Source: Edaphochlamys debaryana | Taxonomy: Eukaryota > Chlorophyta > Chlorophyceae > Chlamydomonadales | DNA length: 64,000 nucleotides | Direction of reading: 5' to 3' | Assembly (NCBI GenBank): GCA_016858145.1 | Contig: JAEHOE010000010.1 | Location: forward strand, 806,001 to 870,000 | Part shown: positions 42,645 to 56,179 of the stretch, one piece after another | Numbering within the stretch: position 1 is the stretch's first letter | How the letters are laid out: each line of letters starts with the position of its first letter | Notes under the pieces: generated by a model | Told to the model about the DNA's origin: nothing | Database searches by the model: none | The model's input: the letters and a program-made list of their open reading frames with translations, nothing else | Position numbers and translations under genes: made by a program

Positions 42645-45600
42645 TTAGGCAAGTCCTCTCCGTCTTCCCAAGCCACGCAGTTCTCTGAGCCGCAGTCAGC
42701 AACCTGCTCTCCCTCTCCGGGGCTTACCTGTTGTTAGTGCTGACCAGAACCACGGCGTTGTGCCCCACAGCGCTGGTGGCCTCGGCCCCACTGCTGCTGC
42801 GCCCCACGAAGGAAAGCAGCGGGTGCGGCACGGCGGCGGTGCGGGCAATGGGTCGGCCGTACGGCAGGGCCGCGGCCCGAATGGCGAGCGTGCTGAGCGC
42901 GCCCTCGGCTGTGGGGCAGAACGGCGGCGGAAGGGGAAGAGCATGCATGGTCATAAATACGGTTCCGGGATCCAAAGTCCCCGGAGTACCTTGCTCAGCT
43001 TTTCCCATCTGCCCGATGCCGCAACCGATGCCGTGCCTGCCAACTTGCCCTAGACGGTAGTCTATCCCCCCACCACGCGCGTGCTCCGTGATGGGCGCCC
43101 CACCCCCACCCCACCTCTGCTTCCCGGCCCTGACCTTCCTTCTGAACCCTCCATCCCATCCGTCCCCTCACCGCTCATCTCGAACAGCAGCAGGTCGCCG
43201 CTGCTGGGCTCGAACAGCGCCTCGCGCCAGCAGCCGTCCACCCCCCGCAGCAGCTTGAGCCGCGTGGGGCCGCCCACGTCCCACAGCGTCACGCCGCAAC
43301 CGGGAGCGTCGCGGACCGCCAGCAGGGCACCGTCGGGGCTGAGGAGACGAGCGCGAGGGGAGAATGGAAATGTTGGTTGGCGCCAGTCAAGCCTCGGAGG
43401 CTCCGTGGAGTACATGGAGGCGGGTAGACCTACCACTTGGCATGCTCACCTGAACCGCATCCCCCCGATCCATGTGGTCAATGATGCCGCATCCTCCGCC
43501 GCCCCGTCCCCAGCTCCATCGGAGCCTGCCCCCGCTGCGGCCGGCGCGGGGGCCTTGGCGCCGGCTGACGCCATCTGCCTCCCCGTCGATGTGTTGTAGA
43601 TGTGTAGCGATCGGCCGCCTGCAACCAGCAGAATGAGGCGGCTCAAACTTCAACGCTTCCGTTTTTGCATCTTTCACAGCCTTCTGGTCGGCAAGTTTAG
43701 TCCCTCGGATTGCTGATCAAGCACACTCGCAGCGCGAAAGGCCCCCATGCGGTTATGACTATGCTTGCAACAGAGCCCATCGCGCGCTTCCCTTGCCGCT
43801 CACCTGACCCCGCTGCCAGCCTGGAGTCATCTGGGGAGAAGGCGAGGGCCGAGGCCCAGGAGGCCTGTGGGAGAGAGGGTGAGCAAGGGCGTGAGCGGCA
43901 AACAACAGCCCCTTGCCGAATCCACGCAACACGTCCGTGCACTTGTCCAGTGGACATCCAACAGCGCATGCCGCCTTTGGGAATGAACCCCGTCCCCTTG
44001 CTTGCCTGGTATATGAGCACAGTCTGCTCCCCTGTCGCTGTGTCCCAGATGCGGACCATTTGATCGACTGGGGGTCGAGGAAGGGGGATGGAGGGGTCAG
44101 AAGCGATTTGCAGCGAGGATCGCAAAAGTGGTAAGGCGTGTCAGGATCTCGAGAGACACACGTCCCCGCCGCAGCCCCACTCACATCCTCCGGATGCGAG
44201 TCGGCTGCCGTTGTGCGACCAGGCTAAGCATGTCACCTGCGATTAGGCCGGAGAGAAGGGTGCTCATTGAGCAGCATGGAGTTGCGCACGTCCCCATTCC
44301 AGAGGCCCGTCATGAATCTCAAGCAGGAGCCCCAATGCCGACCTCGCACCGAGCAGCCCTCCAGGAAAAGGCCCCTGTACGCGCCTCTCTCTCCCGCATC
44401 CATCCTCCTTCTCCCGCCCGCACCCCCACCCCCACCCCCACCCCACCTTGCGGTGGTGCCCGCTCAGCACCAGCTGGCACGCGCCCGGGTTGGTGGGCAT
44501 CGCACTCCCGTCCTCCTCCTTCTCCTCCTCTTCCTTCTCCTCCTCCTTCGCCTCGCCCTCGCCCGCGCCGGCCTCTCCATTGGCCGCGGCCTCCTCTCCC
44601 TCCCGCTCCTTTTCGGATGGCCGCAGTGCCGCCGCGAACTCCACTCGCTCCGCCGAGTCGAGGGACTCCAGTTCGTCATCGCGGCGGGAGGAGCGGCGGG
44701 AGCTGCGGCCGCCGCCGCCGCCCAGCGGGTTGCCCGGCGCGGGGGAGCACGAGGCCTCGCACACCGCCCACACGCGCACGGAAAGGTCGTCCGAGGCTGC
44801 GGAGGCACGAAAGGCATCGCCAGAAGTAGCAGTTTGGACACGGGTTAGCGGTCGCCTGAGCCTGCCAGCACGTATGGTGGAGTGTTCACTAGTGGGAGCC
44901 TAAACCGGACCGATGGTGACGTGGGGGAAATTGCTGGAGGCTACAAGTGGCGGAAAGGAGCAAGCCCTTACCGGTGGCAAGACGGCTGCCGTCCGCGCTC
45001 CACGCGACCGCGGTGACCTTGCCCTCGTGCCCCCCCGCGCCGCCCGGGGCCATCACCGCCAGCCGCCGGCCGCTGAACACATCCACCACTCGCGCCGTCT
45101 CGCGCGTGAGGTCGGCTGCGGGCGTAAGCACGGGCAGGACAGCAGGAGCGCAGGTATTTGCGTTAGATGGAGGCGGGCAACGAGAGAGTCCGATACTTGA
45201 GGTCAACCCAGACCAGCAATCCGGCTCAGAGCCCCGTACAGCAAAACACATGATCACCCGGCCCCATAGCACGCACTGACCGCACGCCAGCGCGAGCTTG
45301 GAGCCGTCTGGCGAGAGCGCCATTGCCTCCACGGGCTGCTTGAGCGCCAGGCCCCCCGCGCCCAGGGTGGGCGTGGAGGAGAGCACGTCGGCGGGGGAGG
45401 CGCCGCCCACGTCCCACACGCGGACCACGCCGTCCGCTGCGGGGGGTTGGCAGGGTGGCAGGGGCAGCGTGTGTTGAGGGAGTTGAGGACAAACTGGGGG
45501 ATTCTGACACTCCCCGCAACGCGGCGATAATAAGGCAGAAGCCGCAAGGCTCTGAGCCCTGAGCCCTGAATGAAATGACGTAGACGCTAGAAGCAATGGC

Positions 45601-48560
45601 CCCACCCGCGAGCCCTGCGCACCGCTCTGGTCGCTTGTGGCCAGCAGGCGGCCCTCCGCGTTGAAGCTGACGCATGCCACGGGGCCCTGCATGCCGCGAA
45701 GGAGGCCCACCTACGCCGCGGAAGGGGGCGGTAGAGGGCCGGGGCACGTGGGGTGGAGGAGCCGAGGAAGGTGGTAAGTTATGGGGAGGGGATGGGGAAG
45801 GGGCCGAGCGCCAGTAGAAATGAATTGGATACTAGCTATGGGTACGCCAGCTGCATACAAGCTGCAGTCCCAGCAGACCGTGGGCAATACTCAACTTCCG
45901 CAAGCGCTCGCACCTCCTGCATCACACCCCACCCGCCTGACTTGAGAGCACAGTCACCCACCTGCTTCTGGGACCGGGGCGCCCACAGCCGCACCGCGCC
46001 GCTGCCCGCTGCGTACGCCAGCAGCGGCAGCTCGCCCTCGCCGCCGCCGACCCTCCCTGGCTCGTCCTCCCCATCGTCTGCCATGCGCTCCTCGCCGCCA
46101 ACCGCCGTAAACGCCATATTAGTAAAGCTGGCGGCGGCGAACTCGCCCAAGGCGCGTACCGCGTCCTCGCCGCCGCTGCCCGTGTGGCTGGTGCCGCGGC
46201 CGGTACGGCGCGCGCCGGGCGGCGGCGCTACGGTGAATGCGGCGGCGTGTACGGCTCCCGTGCCCTGCCCGCCAAGGATAAACAACTGGCGGAAGTCGGA
46301 CTGGGGAGTCTTGGGGTCGTCCCACCAGATGCGTAGCGACTCGTCGGCTGTTGAAAGAAGGAAGATCGGGATCAAGGGTGGGTAAGGACCTCATGATGGC
46401 CACATCTGCCTGTGGAGCCCCCCGTGTGATACCGGTACTGTTGTGTGGGAGGGGTGAACCTAGAAGAATTGTCGAGCGAATTTGAGAGGAGCTGTCGACG
46501 GTGCTCAAGGGGCGGAGCTTCTTCCCTGTACGCACCCGAGCCGGTGATCATTGTGTTGAGGTCATGGGTGGCGAATGCCACGACGTTGACGCGCCCCGTG
46601 TGGCCCTTGAGCACCTGCGGTTGGCGGTTGACGGTTGGCGGTTGGCGGCGGTGAGCGAAGGTGGTGGTTGGAGCTGAACCTTAGAGCTGAATCACCTGCA
46701 AACAACTGGCACCCGCAGCCCCCGTACCTCGAGCGGCTTGGGTTCCTTGCCCTGCAGCCCCCACACATGGAGCGTGAGGTCGTCTGGGGGCGGGGTGGGG
46801 GCGTCCGTTGGAAGCCATCAAGTCGGCCACCCCTTTCAAGAAGGACGTGACAATGCGCCAATCACGTGATCTACCGCGGCCTGATCTCAGCCGAAGCCCC
46901 CTTTCCCCAGCCTGCTGCCCGCGAACGCACCGGCCTTGACCAGGGCCGTGGGCACGTCCGCGATCTCCTCCTCGCCCACGGGCGCGCTGGTCTTGACGGC
47001 GGCCCCGCCGCCCTGCCCGTGCGCCGCCACCAGTGTGGCCCCCATGGGCAGGCTGAAGGCCAGCGCCGTGACGGGCCGCCGGTGGGCCACGGTGGCGGAG
47101 CACACCAGCTTGCCCGCCACCAGGTCCCACACGCGGAGGGTGCCGTTGGCTGCAGGGCACAAGGGCGGGGGGCAGCAAGGGGATGGAAGGAGGGCAAGTG
47201 GTCAGGCGGTGTGGGTAGAGCTGGAAGGGCGTTCCGGCTGGCACGTGGCCTGCAGCAGTACTAGGCTGGACGAAGGTACGCAAGGACCGGGGGAGGAAGG
47301 GGACGGAGGGAGGGCAAGTAGTGATGGGGTGAGCGATGGTCTCGTAACTTGAACTGGTGCGACGCGTCTGTTGGGAGCAAGCAAGGTTAGTCCTCCTTAA
47401 GAGGAGAGCGCGGATCGGCAGGGATAACAATCTCATCTCCAGAACAGGAGCGTGCACTTCGGCTCACCGTGTCCCGCCGCGAGCCGGCCTCCTCCAGGCG
47501 ACACGGCGAGGGCCGTGATGGGACCGTCGGGGTCCGCCCCGGGGTCACCCCCGGACCCCGCTCCGTCGCCCTTCTTGCCCCCGGCCCCCAGGCGCGACCC
47601 CTGCTTAGAGGCGGGGCCCGAGGGGGCGCGAGAGAGCTCCGCCAGCAGCAGCCCCGTGCCCACCTCCCACACAAACACGGAGCCTGGAGGGGTGGGGGGA
47701 GGACGGCAACGGTGGGCAGAGGTGAGGACAGGGCTGGCCGAGGCACCAACTTGAGCTCAAGCTTCAGTGATGGGGCGGTAGTGGACATGGCTGGCAGCCC
47801 AATGCTATCCCCTACCACGCCCAGAAAGCCCCCGTCTCACTCGTAGCCAGCCCCGCCCGCCCTGCCCGTCCGCCCGCCCCACTCACGTCCCGCGCACACC
47901 AGGTACCGCCCCTCCGCCGTGAACAGGCAGGGCGTGGGCGCCGGCCCCAGCTCCGAGGAGCGCTGCAGCGTGAACAGCGGCCGCCCGCCCCACAGGTCCC
48001 ACAGCACCACCCCGCGGTTGTCGGCTGCGGAGGTGACACATAGGGAGGGGAGCAAAAGGGTTGAAGGACACGTTGGGTGCAGAGGAGTGGGCCCGTATGC
48101 CCACCCCCGCAACGCCATGTCGTCACACAGCACGCAGCACGCAGCACAAGGCCCGAAGCACAGCACGCAGCACGGGCGCCGCACGCACCGTGCACCGTGG
48201 CCACCATGCGGCCAATGGGGTGCATGGCCACGCTCAGCACGCGGCCCATGCCGGTGCGCAGCGTGCCCACGCAGCAGCTCCAACTGTCACCGGTGCTTAG
48301 TAATAGCAGGTGATGCTCGTCCGGCAGCGGGTCGCCCGGTAGAGATGAGGAGCCGAGCTCGGCGGCGGCGGCCGCCGCGGCAGCGGCGGCGGCGGCGGCT
48401 TCGAGGGCTCGGTCGGCGACGGTGCCGCCGGAGGCCGTGACGGCGGCGGAGGCGGCGGCCGAGAGGCCCTGCGCTGCGCTGTAGGGGCCCTGGGCCGCGA
48501 GTGTGCCGAACTCCCATGGGTCAGGGCCAGCGGCGTACTGCAGGGGTTGGGGCCCGGAGA
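42645..48560 (-). other. WD40 propeller block of the STAND gene
   Basis: Recurring WD40 blades separated by introns: TLWDVGGPTRLKLLRGVDGC (43.2 kb), VRIWDTATGEQTVLIYQ with ASALAFSPDDSRLAAGSG (43.8-44.0 kb), CQLVLSGHHRK with VRVWAV (44.5-44.8 kb), EGKVTAVAWSADGSRLATG (45.0 kb), VVRVWDVGGASPADVLSSTP (45.4 kb), GPVACVSFNAEGRLLATSDQ (45.65 kb), LRVWDLVAGKLVCSATVAHR (47.1 kb) and further blades to about 48.5 kb. The individual exons are 100-350 bp. Two seven-blade propellers are likely; the exact count was not worked out. Confidence 0.72.
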
Positions 48561-51500
48561 GTGAGGGCGGGTCAGGGCATGCGTGCGATACCGGCTTGGG
48601 TCTCACAGCGATCTAGTTTTCAAGGGCGAAGACCGGCTCGTGCGACCTGGCTAGTTGCGGATATTGGTAGCGTTGGATCGAAAGCATCTGGACCCCCGGC
48701 CGCCGACCGGCCGCACCTCGAGGGCGCGCGCTCTGAGGATGGAATCGTCCGGCATGGCCGCTGCCGCCGACACCACGGCCAGGGGGAACCAGGTCATGTG
48801 GGTGTGGAAGAGGAGCAGCCACCTGGGAAAAGGGGAGGTAGGAGGGCGGGTTAGAGGGATAGCGAGCCAGAGCAGCAAGGCAAGTGGTGCCGTGGGAAGG
48901 GCAATGACTCGGCCGTCAAGATAATAAGTCCGCCGCTGTAAGGCTTCAGCTCCCTGGCTCACCTCCGTGCCTCAGCCAGGAGCATGAGGAGGGATGAGTC
49001 GGTACAGGCCGGGTCTGCGGAGAGAGGAGTGAGGAACCTGTTTAAGATGAAGAGGCACATATGCTACCCCGTCGCCCGGGTGCTGCGTGCTGGACCCTTG
49101 GGAGTGCGGGCTGCGATGCGTTCGTGCGGTAGTAGCAACAGACAGCGACAGTGCTGACACTTTCAAGTGCAACAGAGCTGCCGGCATCTGCTGACCGCTC
49201 CCCCGCGCTTACCCGCCGAGGGGATGGTGCAGATGGGCAGAGCCGCCAGCGACATCACCACCCAGCGGGCAGAGCCGCCTGCGGCGGCACCACAATGGGG
49301 AGGTGAAGAGGACAAAGGCACGGGACTTGAGACAAGGAAGCCCAGCGCTAGAGACCAAGAAATTGTGTCCATACTCCCACTTCGGACCGCACTAGCACCC
49401 GCGCTTGCACGTTTATTATCAAATGCACTTGTGCTTACAGCTGCAGCCCCAGCCACATGCTCACCCGCTCCGCCCATGTAGATCGCGGCCCACAGGTCCA
49501 GGCGCTGCAGCAGCAGCTCCAGGGTGGCGATCCAGTCGGCGGCGGCGGCGGCGGAGGCCAGCGCGGTGGCCAGCGCCACGGCGGCGGCGTTGGCGGCGTA
49601 CGAATGGGACGAGCGGCGGCGCAGGGCGGCGGCGGGAGACCTGGGGCGGAGGGAAGGGTCGCGTTCATGGAGACTAACTGGCGTAACGCCAACACCCACG
49701 CACCCGGCCCCCATCCGCACACCCCACCCCAGCCACACCCCACCTGGCCGACAGCGGCGTGGCAGTGCTCGCCGGCATGACGTCATCCGCGTCAACCGCC
49801 GCGCTGGCGGACAGCGCCGCCAGGCCCACGTGCAGGAACACGTGGCGCAGGCTGTACGGCGCGGGCGCCAGGCGGCCCCGGTCGATGCAGCCCAGCGCGT
49901 CGTCCCGGCAGTAGGCCGCCAGCGCCCGGTGGCCCGCGTTCACGTCGATCACGACGGAGCCGGACAGCAGGATGCGGGGCCGGGCCTGGGCGGTGGATGA
50001 GGGTCGGGGGAAGCGTGGGTGTTGGAAGCCTGGATGCCCCGCCGAATACAGGACCCCGAGAATTACGAGTGCGCCAGGCGACAGTACGCAGAGTGCACTG
50101 CAGCGGAGCAATGAAGAATGCGGCCTAAGCCCCGGCCGCCCACCTGCAGCCACTCGCTGATGGCCGAGTGCGCAATGACCACCTCCTGGCAGTAGTGGCC
50201 CCGGGGGCCGCGCAGCCGCACCAGCTCGCCCAGGCCGTTGGCCACCAGCTCGCTCATGAGCCTGGGGGTGGAGGGGGTGGGGGGTGGGGTGAGAGGTGGG
50301 AGGGAAAGGGAGGATGAGCAGGCTCCCAAGTGAAAGAGCACGCGGCAAGTGGCACGACAAGGGCACGTCGCTTGCAGGACAGGTCGTCGGTTGAAGGCTA
50401 CCCGGCGAGGGACGTGTCCTCGCTCGTACCTGTCCGGGTTGGGCAGCGGCCCTCGGTTGGTCAGCGCCGCCGCCGTGCCGCTGCTGTTGCGCGCGGCGGC
50501 GGCGGCGGCGTTGTCCGGCCCCAGGGAGCCCACCGCCGCCGCCGCCGCCTGCACCGCCGTCAGCGGCTCCCGCGCCGCCGCCAGCACCGCCAGCAGGGTG
50601 GCCACCTTGTGCCGCCGGTCCACAGAGTCGAGCGTGCGGAGCCTGCGGGGAGAAAGGGTTACAAAGGAAGAAGGAAGGAGGGGGTGAGGAGGCAAGGGCG
50701 TGGTCAGCTGAAGAGAGCTGTGTGTGTACGGTAGAAAGCCTCTGTGTTTTGCGGGGCCTGAGGATGAAGGTGGCGAGGACCGGAAGGCAGCACAAGGGCG
50801 GCCAGGCATCAGTGTGAGCGGCGGCAAGGCTCCGCCAATACCGCTCATCCTCCGGCTCCAAACCTCCAGGCCCCACCCTCCGTCCCCCACCTGAACGCCA
50901 GGTACATCTCCAGCAGGCCGTGCAGGGAGGTGGGCAGCTCGGTCAGGTTCACCTGCAGGGCAGCGCCGGCGACAAAGGGCCTCATCGTTCGGTCGCACCA
51001 GGGCCGGCAGAAACAGCAGCTCGGCTCCCAGCCGTCCAACCAACCAACCAACAAACCAACCACCTCGCCCCGACCCACCGTCCACCGCGAGCTCTTGCTC
51101 GACGTGCTGCGCCCCAGCACGCGCGGCGCGGCCGTGCCGAAGTTCTCGCGCTCCTCGATGGCCCCGCCGCTGATGGTGATGACGCGGCCTCGTGAGTCCA
51201 GCTGTCTTCTTGCGTTGCTGATCTCGTCCGCCAGTGCCCGCTCCTCCGCCACCACCAGCGCCGTCACCTCCTTGTCCATCTCCAGAGTGGCGATGGCCAT
51301 CTTGAGGTAGAACAGGCTGGGAGGGAGGGGGAAAAGGCGAGGGGTTGTGGGAGAAAGGGTGGAGATTAGGGTGGAGGAAAAGGCAGCGCAGACGTGCCCA
51401 TCTTGAGGTAGGATAGGCTGGGGAGGTGATGGGGGAGGTGAAGCGAAGGGATACGGGGTGCTGATGGGGGAAACTGCACACCCCGACCCAGTCCCACCGC

Positions 51501-54500
51501 CCCGCCCCGACCCCAGCCTCACCTGCCCTGGCTCCTTTGCACCAGGGTAGCCGCCGCCTGCGCTCTCGCCTTCTTGGTGAGCCCCGGGTCCAGCGTGGCC
51601 AGGGCCAGGCGCAGGTTGCGGAGCAGGCCGCCGGGGGCGCGCAGTGCGTCGGGCGTGAGGGGCAGCGGGGAGAGCTTGTCGGCGAGGCGGGGCGGGATGT
51701 AGGCCAGGGAGCGGGAGGTGAGGACGACGCGCACGAAGGAGGGCAGGCGGGGGATGAACTCCTCAATGAGCTGGAGGACCTGTCAGGGGGTGGGAGAGGG
51801 GGGTGGGATGGGGGCAGGGGAGGGATGAGGGGGAACGGGAGGGGTGGTAGGGTGGCGGCAGGCGGGGCCAGCGATAGGTAACAGATGTGCTGCTCATCCA
51901 GACATGACAGGTGAGACAAAAGCGCGAGGGCCACCACCACCCCTCTCCGTGCACACGCCTCTGTGCGTGATGCCGACTCACCGCCCACACCGCCCACCCG
52001 CCCCACCTGGTTGTCGTGCGAGGCCGCACCGCCCATGATGCCCCCGTCGGCCTGGTCCACCCCGTCGATGATCAGCACCACCGCCTGGGGTGGGGAGGGA
52101 AGGGGAGGAATGGGGAGAGGTTCATCAGGTCGGGAGTGGATCATCTGGTCTCACCACAAGGCTTGGCACGGTGTCACTCTGAGGTAATGCAGGCCATGAA
52201 GCGCTCCAAGCCCCCCTCATTCATAAACATGTCCAATGCCGACCCCTCCCATGCACACCCTCTCGCCGGTTCCCACCACCCGCCCCTCCGGCGACCCACC
52301 TTGGGCAGCGCGAACCGCATGGACGGCGCCCGCATGGACTTGGCCCTCAGGCTCAGCTCGTCCTGCCCCTCCTCGTCTCCACCCCCTCCTCCCCCTGGCC
52401 CTGCCCCGCCTGTCCCGCCTCCCGCTGCTCCGCCTCCTTCCCCAGCCGCCTCGCCGCCGCCGCCTTCTGTCCCTGCGCCCTCCGTGCCGGCCTCCCCCTC
52501 CCCTGGGGCAGTGACCTCGCCATCCGCCGGCCCCGCCTCGCCCGCCTGCGCCCACGCCGCCGCGCCCGCCTCCTCGTCCTCGTCTTCATCCAGGTTGTTC
52601 CCGGATGCGTCAACGCCCCCGTTGGGCTGAAGCAGCCGCTGTGGACGGAGGGGTTAGGGTAAAAGCAACGAACGGATACGACGAGGTGTGAACAGGGCAG
52701 GCAGGGTGTTCGGAGGTTGGGACGCAGATGGCCATGACTGGGTACCACTAAAGCCGGACGCCCCTGTACTGCCACACAAAACACCTTCGTCCCTTCCGGC
52801 CCCCACGTCCTCCGCACCTGCAGCGGCCGCAGCAGCAGCCCCTCCGCCGCCGCCTCCAGCGCCTGCGGAGCGGCGTTGAGCGACAGCACGTCCGCCGCGG
52901 GCCCGGGCGGCAGCGCCGCCAGCGAGCGCAGCACGCGGGGGCCGATGCGGGGCGCCGCGGCCAGCTGCAGCGCCAGCGAGGCCAGCACGCACACGGGGTC
53001 CAGCGTCCTGCGCAGGGCCGTAGCCGTGGAGATAAAGTTGTGAGGTATGAAGAGGTAAGGGGAGACGATTTTAAAGGTAAGACGAGGTGCGGAGAGGTAC
53101 GGGGAGCGGTACGGAGAGAGAGGAGATATACAGGAGTTTTGGAGAGAGAGGGGGTGCGAGTGAGCTCCGCAGGCACACCCTGGCCCCGGCTGCATCAAGA
53201 ACATGGCCCCACGCCCGAACAACCGCCTGTGCGCTCCGCAACCACCCTGCACACCCACAGCCCGTGCGGGGCTACTCGCCTGACGTCCGACACGCTGCAG
53301 AAGTGCGCCGCCACCGGCACGCCCTTGTCGCGCAGGTGAGCCGCCACGGCGGCGGCGGTGACGGTCTTGCCGCTGCAGGCGGGGCCGTACAGACACATGG
53401 CCTGGGGGCGGAGGGGCGGGAGGAGGGAGGAGGGCGGGCGGCGGAGTGTGAGAGGTACCCAGAAAATGGCCCTAAGAGACCTTATCAACAGCTGCCTTAA
53501 CGAAGTTGTAGCGCTGAATGCGTCACCCCTCAGAAATGAGTCTGGCTGCGGGCCTCCCTCATCCTCCAGCGTCCCTCCAGCACGCACCGGGTAGTTCTCG
53601 TGTCCCTCGGGGAGGGCCAGCCAGGCGTCCAGCCTCCGCATGTCCCACAGCTCCTTGACCTGGGGGAGGGGCAGCGGAAGGGGCACGGGGCACGGGGAGG
53701 AAGGGGGGACCGGTCGAACAGATCCTCAGCGGGCCCGGCCACTCGGCAGCCCCCTCTCCGCCCCTCCACCCCTCCGCCCCGCCAAACCCCCACCTGCGTC
53801 ATCCGTCCCGGGTACAGCTCGGAGTATGGGTCCGTCACCAGCGGCTGCAGGGGGGGGAAGGGGGAGGGGGGGTGAAAGTGAGGTGGAGTCAACTGGTGGT
53901 GGGAAGCGTTCGTGGGACCGGTCTCTGTGTCGAGTCTGACAGCCCAGGTGCGCCTTTCCCATCCCGACCCTACACGGCCCCGCCGCCCGCACAACCTCTC
54001 CCGCTCCCCACATCCGCACCCAGCTTGCCTTCGCTGCCTCTACACCATGCAACCTCTGCCCTTCCGCCCATCCATCCAAACCCTGCCCCTGAGTCCACAC
54101 CCGCATCCCACCGCCTCCGCCCCCACCTGCAGCGTCAGCAGCACCCGCAGCGTGTTTGTCACCCGGTCCAGCCCGCCGCCCCCCGCCGCCGCCGCCTGCT
54201 GGCGCGCCGCCGCCAGAAGGGCGTCCCGGTCGGCCCGGAACTTGCATCGGGACTGCCGTACGTCCAGCTGGGGAAGGGAGAATCGCGGACGGGAGCAGGG
54301 AAGGTTAGCACGGGCAGGTGGCGGGAACAGGTTATGAAGCAAGGAGGGTCGCGAGGGCAGGGTAGAAATCGGCCGCCTTGGGATGGCAGCCTGCACCGCG
54401 CGCGCGCCCAGAGCAGCCATAGCTGCGAACTGTGCAGTCCCAGCCTCCGTTCCTCCTCACCTGAGCGAATAGCCGAGCCCGCTCCTCGGGCAGCAGCGCT

Positions 54501-56178
54501 CGGGGCGTGAGCGCCGCTACCCCCACCGGCGGCAGGGGCGGCGCGGAAGGCGAGCCCGCCCCGCCGGCCTTGCTGGGGCCGGCAGTGCCTGAGCCGTTCA
54601 CCGCTGCTACAGGAGCTGTTGGCGACCCGGCTGCGGGGCAACCGGGTCCACAGTTGGGGGCGGATAAGCGGGGGTGAGGGGTCGCCGGCATGCCATGCAC
54701 GCACCCCGTATACCGTTCACAAGGCACGGTTGCTGCTCTAACGCTCACGGGAGCAGCCCCTGACCACCCCGCACTCTCCACGCCCGAGAAGCGCTCCTCC
54801 TTGTGCACTTCCGTTGCGTTATTGCTTCGCACCGCCGCAAGTCCATTCCACACGAAAAGGAAGCCAATGCCACGCCCAGGCACGCACCTGCGGGCGGCTG
54901 CGTGGCCCCCACCCAGGCCTCATAGAGACACCAGGTGCGCCGCAGAGCCATGCCTCCCTCGTCCAGGCACAGCAACACGCCGGCAGAGTTCTGGGGAGGC
55001 AAGGGCCCGACCCAGATCGCAAACGGTCAGCCCATGAGTCTGGCCAGAGGATGCACACAGGCACCCATGATCGGCACAACCCCGACTCCAGCTGAAGTTG
55101 TGCGCTGCCTCCCACGCGTTCGCTGCCCGCGCGATATGGCAGCTCTCACACTTCCCCTCCCTCGCAACGGCAAACCGCCGCTGTGCTCACCCGGATTGCG
55201 GCGTCCACTGCCTGCATCTCGGGTCCGCCCGAGCCCGCCTCTGCGGTTGCGAACTTTTGCTGCCGCACAGCAAAGATGTCCATCCAGACATAAACCTGGC
55301 GCGGGAAGCAGAAGGGAGAGTGGCAGCGGTGGGTGAGTGAGTGTGTGAGTGTAGGCGGGCCCGGGGCACGGAGCCGTGCCTCCGGGACGCGCGGGAGCTC
55401 CGTTCTAGCATTGTATGGTAACTCTCATCCGCGCATCCTTATCGGTACCCTTTTGCCATCCACCCATCCGTCCCCTGCGCCCGCCACCACGCGCACCTCG
55501 CTCGCCTCCCGGCCCCGGAAGTGGTGCGACAGCATGCTGGCCGTCTCCCGCAGCGGCCGGCTCCAGGCGTGGCTCACAAAGTAGTAGGGGCGGCCGGTGC
55601 CTGCATCAGGACCAGCGGGGCCAGTCTTCTAGCATCTAACCTTCCCAGCTGAAGCCAAGCCCAAGCCCAAGCCCAAGCCCAGGAGGGCTAGGGGCAAGCC
55701 GCGGTTCGCACCTTTGGGCAGGACAAAGGGGGACATATCCCACAGCGCCGCGAGCGGTCCCTCTGAGGGGGCCGTGGCTGGGGCTACGATCCGATCCACC
55801 ACACCCCACGTGGGCATGTCCGGCTCGGATTCCGGAATCTTTCCGGCCACAAAGTCCAGCAGGAACGACAGCCGTACGGCACCTGTGCCCACGTCACCCG
55901 CCAGCGTTGCCAGGGGTGGACCCTGGCCATGGTTGCTGGGGGCCCGGGTCAAGGGGTCAAAGGGGTCGGATTAAGCAACATAAGGAGATGTGAAGGACAC
56001 GGGACCTCTAACCTCAAGACGCCCAGACTCGGTTGTAACGGGAAGCAGTCCGAGCCGTCTTGCACCCACCCACACCCGTGCACGTGCATAACCTGTGCTA
56101 TGCTGCTGACCTGTCCCCGACGTCCTGCTCCGTGGTCCATGGCACATACAGGTTCCATGACGCATCATCGTCTTCGTC
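42645..56178 (-). CDS. Large many-exon STAND NTPase with WD40 repeats (host)
   Basis: Short coding blocks on the minus strand, each flanked by splice sites, form one gene. From the 5' side: a SHAW-type domain (54.9-56.2 kb), a NACHT-like P-loop NTPase (about 49.7-53.9 kb) and a WD40 propeller (42.6-48.6 kb). This order matches NACHT/WD40 signal-transduction ATPases (NWD, TEP1-like), which act as switch proteins. The last exon ends at TAA 42645-42647 after donor CAACAG|GTAAGC at 42728/42727. One intron starts with GC (CGTCAG|GCGAGT at about 53,275). The first exon and start codon are not resolved. The gene lies tail-to-virus, 4.3 kb from the viral boundary. Ligand unknown. Confidence 0.72.
49740..53850 (-). 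other. NACHT-like NTPase block of the STAND gene
   Basis: Walker A: MCLYGPACSGKTVTAAAVAA (exon about 53,276-53,400). Walker B: VVLIIDGVDQADGG (about 52,040-52,085). Sensor-like FVRVVLTSRSLAYIPPRLAD (about 51,690-51,750). Then VTALVVAEERALADEISNAR (about 51,200-51,270) and a winged-helix-like VDRRHKVATLLAVLAAAREP (about 50,565-50,630). VIAHSAISEWLQ (about 50,145-50,180) is the conserved end of this region in NWD/TEP1 relatives. ATP binding and hydrolysis residues are present. Further upstream short exons include LYPGRMTQ and ELWDMRRLDAWLALPEGHEN. Confidence 0.72.
54888..56178 (-). other. N-terminal SHAW-type domain exons of the STAND gene
   Basis: Exons at 55497-55600 (GTGRPYYFVSHAWSRPLRET...), 55191-55295 (VYVWMDIFAVRQQKFATAEA...) and 54888-54990 (NSAGVLLCLDEGGMALRRTW CLYE). 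YFVSHAW followed by WMDIF and RTWCLYE is a TIR-like arrangement common in algal and protist receptors. Earlier exons include SFLLDFVAGKIPESEPDMPT (about 55,870) and DDDASWNLYVPWTTEQDVGD (56,115-56,178). All have CT/AC-flanked boundaries on the plus strand, as expected for minus-strand GT-AG introns. Confidence 0.65.
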
Positions 56179-56179
56179 C

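Noticed and set aside
49674..52144. 400-aa and 693-aa single frames over the NTPase region
   Set aside because: They read through introns; the coding signal is confined to short exons with splice borders.
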